Source: JBBECE01 sp040881985
GTDB lineage: Bacteria > Pseudomonadota > Alphaproteobacteria > Rhizobiales > Devosiaceae
Direction: 5' to 3'
Assembly: GCA_040881985.1 (NCBI GenBank)
Contig: JBBECE010000031.1
Coordinates: 1 to 64,000, forward strand
DNA: 64,000 nt
Shown: positions 55,098 to 63,394 of the stretch, piece by piece
Position numbering within the stretch: position 1 is the first letter of the stretch
How the letters are laid out: each line of letters starts with the position of its first letter
Translations under genes and position numbers: made by a program
Notes under the pieces: model-generated
Told to the model about the DNA's origin: nothing
The model's input: only the letters and a program-made list of their open reading frames with translations
Databases searched by the model: none

Positions 55098-56771
55098 ATG
55101 CTCAGTGCCATTTCCATCAGAAACATCGTCCTGATCGACCAGATCGACCTGGCGCTCGAACCCGGCCTTTCGGTTTTGACCGGGGAGACCGGGGCGGGCA
55201 AATCGATCCTGCTCGATGCCCTGTCGCTGGCGCTCGGCGGGCGCGGCGACCAGGGGCTGGTTCGCAAGGACCAGGAGAGCGGGCAGGTGGTCGCGATCCT
55301 CAATCTTGCCGCCGACCATCCGGCGCGCCAGATGGTGCGCGACAACGAAATCGCCGACGATTCCGAACTGATCCTGCGCCGGGTGCAATATGCCGACGGG
55401 CGCACCCGGGCTTTCGTCAACGACCAGCCGGTCTCAGCCGGGCTGTTGCGCGACATCGGGAGGCAGGTGGTCGAAATCCACGGCCAGCATGACGAGCGGG
55501 CGCTGATCGACGCCGCCACTCATCGCGCGCTGCTCGACGCCTTTGGCGGGCACGGGACCGAAAGCAAGGCAGTGCGAGGGACTTTTGCCGCCCTCGCCGA
55601 ATCGCGGGCGCAGGTTGGGGCGCAAGACAAGCGCGTTGCCGCCGTCGCGGCCGAAGAAGACTACGCCAGGCATGTGGTCGCGGAATTGACCGAACTCGCG
55701 CCCCAGCCCGGCGAGGAGCAATCGCTGGCCGAGGCGCGGCAGCGGCTGATGCAGCTTGAAAAAGCGGCCGACGACATCAACGAGGCCGACGAATTGTTCA
55801 ATGGCGGCAGCGCCCCGGCCCCGGCGCTGTCCGGGCTGATGCGGCGGCTGATGCGGAAGAGCGAGGGCGGGGGGAGCATTTTCTCTCGCGTCATCGAAGC
55901 GCTCGACGCAACTCTCGTCTCGCTCGACCGGACCTCCGAGGCGCTCGAGGCGCTGAAGGCCGAGATGGCGTTCGATCCGGGCGAGCTTGAGCGGGCCGAG
56001 GAACGCCTCTTCGCGCTGCGCGCCGCGGCGCGCAAGCACCAGGTCAGCTGCGACGACTTGCCGAAGGTCTTGGCGAAATACAAGTCCGACCTAGATCTCC
56101 TGCAAAGCGGGGAAGCGGAACTGGCACGGCTCAAGGCGGCGCAAGCGGCGGCGCTCGCCGGCTATGGCAAGGCGGCCAAGACACTGAGCGCGGCACGCAA
56201 ACGGGCGGCGAAGTCGCTCGCCGAAGCGGTCGAGACGGAATTGCCGGACCTGAAACTGGCCCGCGCCCGGTTTCTCGTCGAGCAGCAGGTGGACGAGGCA
56301 AAGGAATCCGCCAACGGCTTCGACCAGATCGAATTCGAGGTGCAGACCAATCCGGGCAGCAAGCCTGGGCCGCTGATGAAGATCGCCTCGGGGGGCGAGC
56401 TGGCGCGGTTCCTCTTGGCGCTGAAAGTGGTGCTGGCCGACCGCGGCTCGGCGCCGGTGCTGATTTTCGACGAAGTCGACACCGGAGTCGGCGGGGCGGT
56501 GGCGGACGCGATCGGCAAGCGGCTCGGCCGGCTAAGCGAGCGCGTGCAGGTGATCTCGGTCACCCATGCCCCGCAGGTCGCGGCGCGCGCCGACCATCAT
56601 CTGCTCGTCGAAAAGCAGGCGATCGACGAGGGGGCGTTCGTGCGCACCCACGTCAGGGCGCTGGACGCCGCGGCGCGGCGTGAGGAAGTGGCGCGGATGC
56701 TGGCCGGGGCGAGGGTGACCGACGAGGCCCGCGCCGCGGCCGAAAAGCTGATCGGCGAGGTGGCGCATTGA
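55098..56771 (+). CDS. recN: DNA repair protein RecN
   Basis: RecN is an SMC-like ATPase acting in double-strand break repair. The 557-residue product has Walker A LTGETGAGKSILLDAL near residue 29 and GQHDERALID. A central coiled-coil follows, then the C-terminal ASGGELARFLLALK signature and Walker B VLIFDEVDTGVGG. ATG 55098 gives the family start MLSAISIRNIVLIDQIDL; the frame is open upstream in bamD. Its stop overlaps the TTG of ligA. No LexA box is evident in the short upstream gap. Confidence 0.95.
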   Translation: MLSAISIRNIVLIDQIDLALEPGLSVLTGETGAGKSILLDALSLALGGRGDQGLVRKDQESGQVVAILNLAADHPARQMVRDNEIADDSELILRRVQYADGRTRAFVNDQPVSAGLLRDIGRQVVEIHGQHDERALIDAATHRALLDAFGGHGTESKAVRGTFAALAESRAQVGAQDKRVAAVAAEEDYARHVVAELTELAPQPGEEQSLAEARQRLMQLEKAADDINEADELFNGGSAPAPALSGLMRRLMRKSEGGGSIFSRVIEALDATLVSLDRTSEALEALKAEMAFDPGELERAEERLFALRAAARKHQVSCDDLPKVLAKYKSDLDLLQSGEAELARLKAAQAAALAGYGKAAKTLSAARKRAAKSLAEAVETELPDLKLARARFLVEQQVDEAKESANGFDQIEFEVQTNPGSKPGPLMKIASGGELARFLLALKVVLADRGSAPVLIFDEVDTGVGGAVADAIGKRLGRLSERVQVISVTHAPQVAARADHHLLVEKQAIDEGAFVRTHVRALDAAARREEVARMLAGARVTDEARAAAEKLIGEVAH

Positions 56772-58918
56772 ACGGCTCAAAACCGGTTGACGCGCTCACC
56801 GAGGCCGAGGCGCGGGCGGAGCTTGGAGACTTGGCTTCCATCATTGCCGAGCACGACCGCGCCTATTTCGGGCGCGATGCCCCGGTCATTTCGGACGCCG
56901 AATATGATGCGCTCAGGCGCCGCAACGAGGAGATCGAGAAGCGGTTCCCGAGGCTCGTTCGGGCGGACAGCCCGGCCAAGCGCGTCGGCGCCAGGCCGGC
57001 GGAAGGGTTCAAGACGGTCCGCCATGCGGTGCCGATGCTCAGCCTCTCCAACGCCTTCTCGGATGAGGATGTGGGTGATTTCGTCGAACGGGCGCGGCGG
57101 TTTTTCGCCCGCGACAGGGATCTCGATTTGACGTTTACCGCCGAGCCGAAAATCGACGGGCTCGGCGCCTCGCTGCGCTACGAAGGCGGGAAATTCGTGC
57201 GCGGAGCGACGCGCGGGGACGGCTACGAGGGCGAGGACATCACCGCCAACCTCAGAACCCTTGGCGATATTCCCGAAAAGCTGAAGGGCCGGAAGATTCC
57301 CGAGGTGGTCGAGGTGCGCGGGGAAGTCTTCATGACGCATGCCGAGTTCAAGAAGCTCAATGCCTGGGCGGCGCGAGAAGGCAAGCCCGCCTATGTCAAT
57401 CCGCGCAATACCGCCGCCGGTTCGCTCCGCCAGCTCGACCCGTCGATCACTGCCGCACGCAATCTCAAATTCTTCGCCTATGCCTGGGGCGAGATGAGCG
57501 CGCTACCGGCGGACACGCAATATGGCGTGGTGCAGCGGTTTGGCGAGTGGGGATTCGCCGTCAACCCGTTGATGCAGCGGGTGAAGACGCTCGAGGAAAT
57601 GCTTGCTCACTATCGCAAAATAGAGGCGAAGCGCGCCACCCTCGGCTACGACATCGACGGGGTCGTCTACAAGCTCGACCGGCTCGATCTTCAAGAGCGC
57701 TGGGGGTTCGTGTCCCGCGCGCCGCGCTGGGCGATTGCGCGAAAATTCCCGGCCGAGCGGGCGACGACTGTTCTCGAGGGCATCGATATCCAGGTCGGCC
57801 GCACCGGGGCGCTGACCCCGGTCGCACGGTTGCGGCCGGTGACGGTCGGCGGGGTCGTCGTCGAGAACGCCACGCTCCACAATGAGGACTACATCAAGGG
57901 AATCGGCTCGGACGGCGAGAAAATCCGCGACGGCAAGGACTTAAGGGTCGGGGATACGGTCACGGTACAGCGCGCCGGCGACGTGATCCCGCAGATTGTC
58001 GATGCGGACGTGAGCAAGCGGCGCAAGGGAGCGAAGCGCTTTGTCTTCCCGACGCGCTGCCCGGCTTGCGGATCGGAGGCGGTGCGTGAGGTCAACGAGA
58101 CGACCGGCAAAATCGATGCGGTTCGCCGGTGTACGGGCGAACTCGTCTGCCCGGCCCAGGCCGTCGAGCAGCTGAAGCATTTCGTCTCCCGCGATGCGCT
58201 CGATATCGAGGGCTTGGGCGACAAGCAGATTTCGGCCTTCTACACGGCAGGCCGGATCATGCACCCGGCCGACATTTTCACGCTCGCCGCCCGTGATGCC
58301 CGCTCCACAAGGAAGCTCGCCGAGGAGGACGGCTGGGGCGAGACCTCGGCGGCGAAGCTCTTTGCGGCCATTGCGACGCGCCGGCGTCCCGAGCTCGACC
58401 GGTTCATTTTCGGGCTCGGCATCCGCCATATCGGCGAGGGGACCGCGGCGCTGCTTGCCCGCTCGTTTGGCACCTTCGGCGCCTTCCGCAACACCGCCGA
58501 GGCGGCGGCCAAGGGAAATCACGAGGCGATGGAGACATTCGAAGCCATCGACGGCATCGGCGGCACCGTCATTGGCTCGCTGACGTCGTTTTTCGGCAAT
58601 GAGCGAAACCTCAAGGTGCTCGACGATCTTCTGGCGGAGGTCGCCCCGCAGAGCCACGAGGTCGCCTTGACTGAAGATTCTCCTGTCGCCGGCAAAACCG
58701 TCGTTTTCACCGGAGCGCTCGAACGCATGTCGCGGTCGGAAGCCAAAGCGATGGCCGAGCGGCTCGGCGCCAAAGTCTCGGGGTCGGTGTCGGCCAAGAC
58801 CGATCTCCTCGTGGCCGGACCCGGGGCCGGCTCGAAGCTCGCCGACGCCGAGCGGCTCGGCGTCAGTGTGATCGACGAAGACGAATGGTTCGATCTCGTT
58901 GGCGCCGTCAAGGCCTAG
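56768..58918 (+). CDS. ligA: NAD+-dependent DNA ligase
   Basis: LigA seals nicks in replication and repair. The 716-residue product has an N-terminal Ia domain (YYxLD-like YFGRDAPVISDAEYDALRR), the adenylated Lys in EPKIDGLGASLRY near residue 129 and an OB fold. A Cys4 zinc finger (CPACGSEAV ... CTGELVCPAQ), helix-hairpin-helix repeats and a C-terminal BRCT domain (VAGKTVVFTGALERMSRSEA) follow. The start is TTG overlapping the recN stop. Its TAG shares the CTAG at 58915-58918 with the convergent peptidase gene. Confidence 0.97.
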   Translation: MNGSKPVDALTEAEARAELGDLASIIAEHDRAYFGRDAPVISDAEYDALRRRNEEIEKRFPRLVRADSPAKRVGARPAEGFKTVRHAVPMLSLSNAFSDEDVGDFVERARRFFARDRDLDLTFTAEPKIDGLGASLRYEGGKFVRGATRGDGYEGEDITANLRTLGDIPEKLKGRKIPEVVEVRGEVFMTHAEFKKLNAWAAREGKPAYVNPRNTAAGSLRQLDPSITAARNLKFFAYAWGEMSALPADTQYGVVQRFGEWGFAVNPLMQRVKTLEEMLAHYRKIEAKRATLGYDIDGVVYKLDRLDLQERWGFVSRAPRWAIARKFPAERATTVLEGIDIQVGRTGALTPVARLRPVTVGGVVVENATLHNEDYIKGIGSDGEKIRDGKDLRVGDTVTVQRAGDVIPQIVDADVSKRRKGAKRFVFPTRCPACGSEAVREVNETTGKIDAVRRCTGELVCPAQAVEQLKHFVSRDALDIEGLGDKQISAFYTAGRIMHPADIFTLAARDARSTRKLAEEDGWGETSAAKLFAAIATRRRPELDRFIFGLGIRHIGEGTAALLARSFGTFGAFRNTAEAAAKGNHEAMETFEAIDGIGGTVIGSLTSFFGNERNLKVLDDLLAEVAPQSHEVALTEDSPVAGKTVVFTGALERMSRSEAKAMAERLGAKVSGSVSAKTDLLVAGPGAGSKLADAERLGVSVIDEDEWFDLVGAVKA

Positions 58919-60774
58919 ATCGGACGCGTCGCCTTCTCCAGCCAGGCGAGGATCTGCGGCTCGACATGGTCGCCGATCTCCTTGAAGACGCGCCGGTGAT
59001 AGTCATTGAGCCAGTCGCGCTCGGCCCCGGTCAGGAGGCCAACCTCGACGAGCCTTGTGTCGATCGGCGCCAGCGTCAGTGTCTCGAATTCGTAATAGGG
59101 CCGCTCGGGGGTGCCGACCGGACTTTCGACGACGAGGATCAGGTTCTCGGTGCGGATGCCGAATTCACCCTCGAGATAGACGCCCGGCTCGTTGGAGACG
59201 ATCATCCCTGGCTCCAGCGCGACCGAGGGTCGGGTCGAGATGTTGGCGGGCCCTTCATGGACGCCAAGATAGGCGCCGACCCCGTGGCCGGTGCCGTGAT
59301 TGTAATTCATCCCCGCCAGCCAGAGGAATTGCCGGGCGAGGGTGTCGAGTTGCTGGCCGGTTGTGCCCTTTGGAAAGGGTGTCATGGAAAGCGCAATGAC
59401 GCCACGCAGCACGCGCGTGAACGCCTCCTTTTGTGCCGCCGTCGCCGCGCCTGTCGAGAGCGTCCGGGTGATGTCGGTAGTACCTTCGCGATATTGGCCG
59501 CCGGAATCGACCAGCATCAATTCGCCTGGCACGAGCCGGCGGTTCGAGGTCTCGGTTACCCGGTAATGAATGATGGCGCCGTGCGCGCCGGCCCCGGCAA
59601 TCGTCTCAAAGCTGATGTCGACAAGCGAATTGGCTTTCCGGCGCTGGCTCTCCAGCGCCTCGACAATGCCGATTTCGGTCAGTTCGCCTTTCGGCGCCTC
59701 GATGTCGAACCAGGCGAGAAAGCGCGCCATGGCGACCCCGTCGAGCCGATGCGCGTCGCGCATGCCGGCGATTTCGGCCGGGTTCTTTCGCCCCTTGGCA
59801 ACCAGCACCGGATCGCGCTCGGCGATGAGCGTGGCGCCGGCCTCGACGAGCGCGGTCTTGATGGCGAGAGGACAGTTTTGCGGATCGATCGAGACTATGG
59901 ATTTTTGCTGACCCAGCGCGCGAAGCGACTCCGCCATCTGTCCGTCGGGCTTGAGCTCGACGCCGCCAAGCGCGGCCTGCAACTCGGCCGTCAATTTCGC
60001 CGGATTGAGAAAGAGGTCTGGCGGCCGCAAAGCGTGGACGATGGCGAAGCCGAGCGTCACCGGCGTATGCGCCACGTCGCCGCCGCGAATGTTGAACAGC
60101 CAGCAGATCGACTCCGGTAGTGTCAGCACCAGCGCGGCGGCCTTGGCCTTCGTCATCGCCTCGCGGATCGTCGCCAGTTTGTCGGCGGCGGAAACGCCGG
60201 CCCGGCTCGCTTCGAGAACCATAACCGGCGTTGCCGGCGGAGCGGGCCGGTCGGTCCAGATCGCGTCGATCAGGTTGGCGACGGACTTGAGCTTCAGGCC
60301 CGAAAGGTCGAGCGCTTTCTCGAAGGTGTCGAACTCCTCGGGCGTCAGGAGCCAAGGATCGACGCCGACTGCGGCGGGCGCCTTGAGATTGTCCTTCAGC
60401 CAATCGCTTGGCCGGTTGGGCGGCTGCTCGATGACCGCGACCAGCCCCTTGTCGGTTTGGCTCGGCGCCTGCAGGGTATAGCGTCCGTCAACGAACAGCG
60501 CCGCTGCCTCAAGCGTGACGATCGCGAGGCCAGCCGAGCCGGTGAAGCCGGTAAGCCAGGCGAGCCGTTCTTCGCTCGGGGGGACATTCTCGCCCCGATG
60601 TTTGTCGGCGCGCGGCACGAGAAAGGCCGATATCCCCGCTTTGACCATTTCCCGGCGCAATGCGGCGAGCCGCGGGCCGACATTGGCCGGATCGGTACGG
60701 TCCTCGAAGGACTGGAATTGGGCGGTTCGGACGGGGGACTTCAAGATTTGCTCCGAGCCATGCGCGCGCCGCAT
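58915..60774 (-). CDS. pepP: Xaa-Pro aminopeptidase, long form (M24B)
   Basis: This metallopeptidase removes N-terminal residues before proline. The 619-residue product has two creatinase-like N-terminal domains and a C-terminal pita-bread domain. Metal ligands are in LVDSGGQYREGTTDITRT (two Asp), GTGHGVGAYLGVHEGP (His), SNEPGVYLEG and GIRTENL (two Glu). The length matches the cytosolic three-domain form. The start is uncertain: the ATG at 60774 has no SD site, while TTG at 60744 has GGAG six bases upstream. It converges with ligA, both using CTAG as stop. Confidence 0.92.
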   Translation of the reverse strand: MRRAHGSEQILKSPVRTAQFQSFEDRTDPANVGPRLAALRREMVKAGISAFLVPRADKHRGENVPPSEERLAWLTGFTGSAGLAIVTLEAAALFVDGRYTLQAPSQTDKGLVAVIEQPPNRPSDWLKDNLKAPAAVGVDPWLLTPEEFDTFEKALDLSGLKLKSVANLIDAIWTDRPAPPATPVMVLEASRAGVSAADKLATIREAMTKAKAAALVLTLPESICWLFNIRGGDVAHTPVTLGFAIVHALRPPDLFLNPAKLTAELQAALGGVELKPDGQMAESLRALGQQKSIVSIDPQNCPLAIKTALVEAGATLIAERDPVLVAKGRKNPAEIAGMRDAHRLDGVAMARFLAWFDIEAPKGELTEIGIVEALESQRRKANSLVDISFETIAGAGAHGAIIHYRVTETSNRRLVPGELMLVDSGGQYREGTTDITRTLSTGAATAAQKEAFTRVLRGVIALSMTPFPKGTTGQQLDTLARQFLWLAGMNYNHGTGHGVGAYLGVHEGPANISTRPSVALEPGMIVSNEPGVYLEGEFGIRTENLILVVESPVGTPERPYYEFETLTLAPIDTRLVEVGLLTGAERDWLNDYHRRVFKEIGDHVEPQILAWLEKATRPI

Positions 60775-60881
60775 GGCTGTGGTGAGAGGCCAAGGCTAAC
60801 CCGTCCGGGCTGATTCCTCTATATGAGGGGTCAATAGCAGGGCGCCGCCGCAAGATGCGCCTTCCGCCAAGGGAGATTTGA

Positions 60882-61022
60882 ATGTCCGCCGCCAGCAATT
60901 TCTTTCATCGCGCCGTCGAAACGCTGTTTCGTCTGAGCATGCTGCGGGCCGAAGCGCGCACCGGGTTCCGTTATGATGTCGGGCCAGGCCCGCGCCCGTT
61001 CATCCAGGATCAGGGCCGCTAG
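60882..61022 (+). CDS. Small hypothetical protein (46 aa)
   Basis: No family is recognised. ATG follows a strong AAGGGAG SD site. The product starts MSAASNFFHRAVETLFRLSM and is basic at its middle (LRAEARTGFRYD), with a proline-containing end (GPGPRPFIQDQGR). There is no signal peptide or membrane helix. It is divergent from the peptidase gene and converges with prmA; the stops share CTAG at 61019-61022. A short protein with such a clear SD site and a natural helix is likely real, though missed by many gene callers. Confidence 0.6.
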   Translation: MSAASNFFHRAVETLFRLSMLRAEARTGFRYDVGPGPRPFIQDQGR

Positions 61023-61891
61023 ACCCGGTTCATTCGTTGTAGCGTAAGGGTCGCCCAGCCGTCGCGGGCGGCCTTCTTCTTTTGCACAAAGCCGTGCTCG
61101 GCATAGGCCGCGACCAGCCGGCTCGCCTGATTCTCAAGAAATCCGCCGAGAATGACGGTCGCCCCGCGTGCGGCATGGCGTGAGAGCGCCAGCGCCATTT
61201 TGCGCAAGGGTTCGGCGAGAATATTCGCCATGATGAGATCGTAGGGGCCGCTCTCGGCTATCTTGCGGTGAGTGAGCCCGTCGGCGACGCGCGCGCTGAC
61301 CAGAGCGCCGACGCCGTTGGCGCGAGCGTTTTCCAGCGTCACCGCCACCGCGACGGGATCGATGTCGGTTGCCAGCGCCGGGCAGCGCAGGACCTTGGCG
61401 GCAGCGATGGCGAGAATGCCCGATCCGCAGCCGAGATCGAGCACACGGCGGGGATCGGCGGTCCGCAGCGTCAAGTCGAGAGCCTCGAGGCAGGTGAATG
61501 TCGAGGCGTGATGACCGGTACCGAAAGCCTGGCCGGCATCGATCAAAATCGGGATGTGTCCCGGCGGCGGCGCCTCCCGATTGTGGCTGCCATGCACATA
61601 AAGGAGGCCGGCGGCGACCGGTTGCAGGCCCTCGAGCGATTTCCTGACCCAATCGGTTTCGGGTATGGGGGCAGCGCGAAATGCGACCGCCCCACCCAGC
61701 ACTTCAAGCGCCAGCGCTGCAATGGCGGCGAGGTCCGGCGAGCGATCGCAAATCGCCTCGAACAGCCATTCTCCGCCCAGCATTTCGTGCGCGGAAGCAG
61801 CGAGCGCCAGCCCCTCGCGCTCCATGACCGCGTCGACCAGCGCCATCGCCTGTTCGCGGGAGAGCGGGGCCGAGAGCTGCGTCAACGGCAT
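61019..61891 (-). CDS. prmA: Ribosomal protein L11 methyltransferase
   Basis: PrmA trimethylates ribosomal protein L11 using SAM. The 290-residue product has an N-terminal substrate-binding domain and the SAM motif VLDLGCGSGILAIAA near residue 150. GTGHHAST and YDLIMANILAEPL, with the NxLxxPL-like substrate site, complete the fold. The position close to the pepP-type peptidase is typical of rhizobia. The stop shares CTAG with the small plus-strand gene. Confidence 0.94.
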   Translation of the reverse strand: MPLTQLSAPLSREQAMALVDAVMEREGLALAASAHEMLGGEWLFEAICDRSPDLAAIAALALEVLGGAVAFRAAPIPETDWVRKSLEGLQPVAAGLLYVHGSHNREAPPPGHIPILIDAGQAFGTGHHASTFTCLEALDLTLRTADPRRVLDLGCGSGILAIAAAKVLRCPALATDIDPVAVAVTLENARANGVGALVSARVADGLTHRKIAESGPYDLIMANILAEPLRKMALALSRHAARGATVILGGFLENQASRLVAAYAEHGFVQKKKAARDGWATLTLQRMNRV

Positions 61892-62000
61892 GCGGCGACT
61901 TTCCCCACATTACCGCGCGAAATCAATGAGTTTGCGCCCGCGCCTTTCAATTTTCTGTGGCTCGGCTAAATTTGCAGCCGGTCGAGGCCGCGGAGGGCGC

Positions 62001-62384
62001 ATGAAAGGGACACAGCGGAAAAAGGTGCCCGACGGGCCCTATAGCGAGCTCTACAAGGACGGAACCCTCGCTGCCGAAGGCCAAATGGCGGGCGGCAGGA
62101 AGACCGGCTTGTGGCGCTATCATTTCAAGGACGGGAGGCTGAGAGCCGAAGGCGCCTACGACGCCGACCAATTCACCGGCTTCTGGTTCTGGAACCGCGC
62201 CGGCGGCGGGCGGCTGCAGGAAGGCTCGTTCGAGAATAATCTGCAGACGGGCCCCTGGAAGCGCTGGCACGACAATGGCAAGCAGCTCGACGAAGGCGAC
62301 TGGCGCGCCGGCAAACGGGTCGGCGAATGGAGGACTTACGACAAAGCGGGGAAGTTGAAGAAGACGCAGAAATTCAAGGGGTAG
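62001..62384 (+). CDS. MORN/YwqK-like repeat protein (127 aa)
   Basis: The protein is made of repeats of the type Y-x-D/N-G-x-L-x-A/x-E-G (LYKDGTLAAEGQ, YHFKDGRLRAEGAY, WHDNGKQLDEGDW, YDKAGKLKKTQKF), as in the YwqK/MORN family of beta-rich scaffolds. GGAGGG lies directly before the ATG. It has no signal peptide. In other bacteria such proteins are sometimes antitoxin-like; no toxin is adjacent, so a function is not assigned. The next gene is the convergent SIR2-like gene. Confidence 0.75.
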   Translation: MKGTQRKKVPDGPYSELYKDGTLAAEGQMAGGRKTGLWRYHFKDGRLRAEGAYDADQFTGFWFWNRAGGGRLQEGSFENNLQTGPWKRWHDNGKQLDEGDWRAGKRVGEWRTYDKAGKLKKTQKFKG

Positions 62385-62402
62385 GCAGGGCAGGCCTTGG
62401 GA

Positions 62403-63383
62403 TCAAGGCTCGAAAAACCGCATGAGTTTTGCGAATTCGACTTCATCTCCACCAAAAGTTGTCCTGATCGAACGTCTAGAAGCTCCGATGATGCCCGGCC
62501 GAAGAGAAAGCTCAAGTTCGTTCCGCGGTTGAAGTTGTGCTCTTGGGTCTCGCTTGTCGACAACATTCGCGCCAGCGGGTTCAACAAGAAACAGGCGCAG
62601 CCCACCTCGCGCGACTGCCTCAACTATCGCAGCGTTGATGTGAGAATCGCCGAAGCCGTATCCGATCACCATCAGTCGAGTACTGGGCCGAAGCAGGTAT
62701 TCTGCGGATTTCTCAAAATACCAATTCAGAATTGGGTGTTGGCGTATGTTGTCCAACTTGTGGCCGCCCATTATCAACAGCTCGGCGGCGTCTTCTCGGT
62801 CATAATGCCAATTGCTGGATCCCTGCAACTTCAGAAACGATTGTTGTCCCGCCGACACGCTGGGCTCCGACCGCCAATCCGTCGGAACTGACACGGATAT
62901 TGGGGGTGACCCGAAACCGCTGCGGTGGATCGACACGCCCGGGATTTGGAATCCGGTCCACCGGCCATCTGACAACAGTGAAACGTTTTCATTCAAATAG
63001 TGGGTTTCGAGCAGCCAATCCTGGTTGACCGTGAATATGGCGTCAAACCGCGTGAGAAAAGCGGCAACGCTAAACTTCCTCAAATTGCTTGCTTCAAATG
63101 GGGTGGCTCTGAGTCCCCCGTTGATGACATCGAACATGTCCGAAATGCATGTTTGTAATGCCACCAGTTGTTTCTTGCCTCGATCACTACCGAGTACGGC
63201 TTGTTGCTGAAGTCGGCTTAACGTGTCTTCGAATCCCAGTCCACGGGCTCTGTCCTCCCAAAGCGATTGCCTCAAGTCGTCAGAAATCTCGCGGCACCCT
63301 AAAAGGTATTCAACCACCTCAGATGCAAGCCAGCCTCCCCGGTTTCGACTGAACCCCGCGCCTGTAAGCAAGAAGTGCGGCAT
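62403..63383 (-). CDS. SIR2-like domain protein, probable defence NADase
   Basis: The 326-residue product has the NAD-binding GAGFS at residues 8-12, a TVNQDWLLE segment (the N-x-D of sirtuin-like NADases), KLQGSSNW where many relatives read KLHGS, LLIMGGHK, and the late VIGYGFGDSHIN. These define the SIR2-like family used by many anti-phage systems to degrade NAD+. The usual catalytic His is Gln here. Two 60-base lines inside the gene count 52 and 55 percent GC against 73 percent in a line of prmA, suggesting transfer. It lies 11 bp after uvrD on the same strand; the start is ATG 63383. Confidence 0.8.
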   Translation of the reverse strand: MPHFLLTGAGFSRNRGGWLASEVVEYLLGCREISDDLRQSLWEDRARGLGFEDTLSRLQQQAVLGSDRGKKQLVALQTCISDMFDVINGGLRATPFEASNLRKFSVAAFLTRFDAIFTVNQDWLLETHYLNENVSLLSDGRWTGFQIPGVSIHRSGFGSPPISVSVPTDWRSEPSVSAGQQSFLKLQGSSNWHYDREDAAELLIMGGHKLDNIRQHPILNWYFEKSAEYLLRPSTRLMVIGYGFGDSHINAAIVEAVARGGLRLFLVEPAGANVVDKRDPRAQLQPRNELELSLRPGIIGASRRSIRTTFGGDEVEFAKLMRFFEP

Positions 63384-63394
63384 CGTGTATTGGC

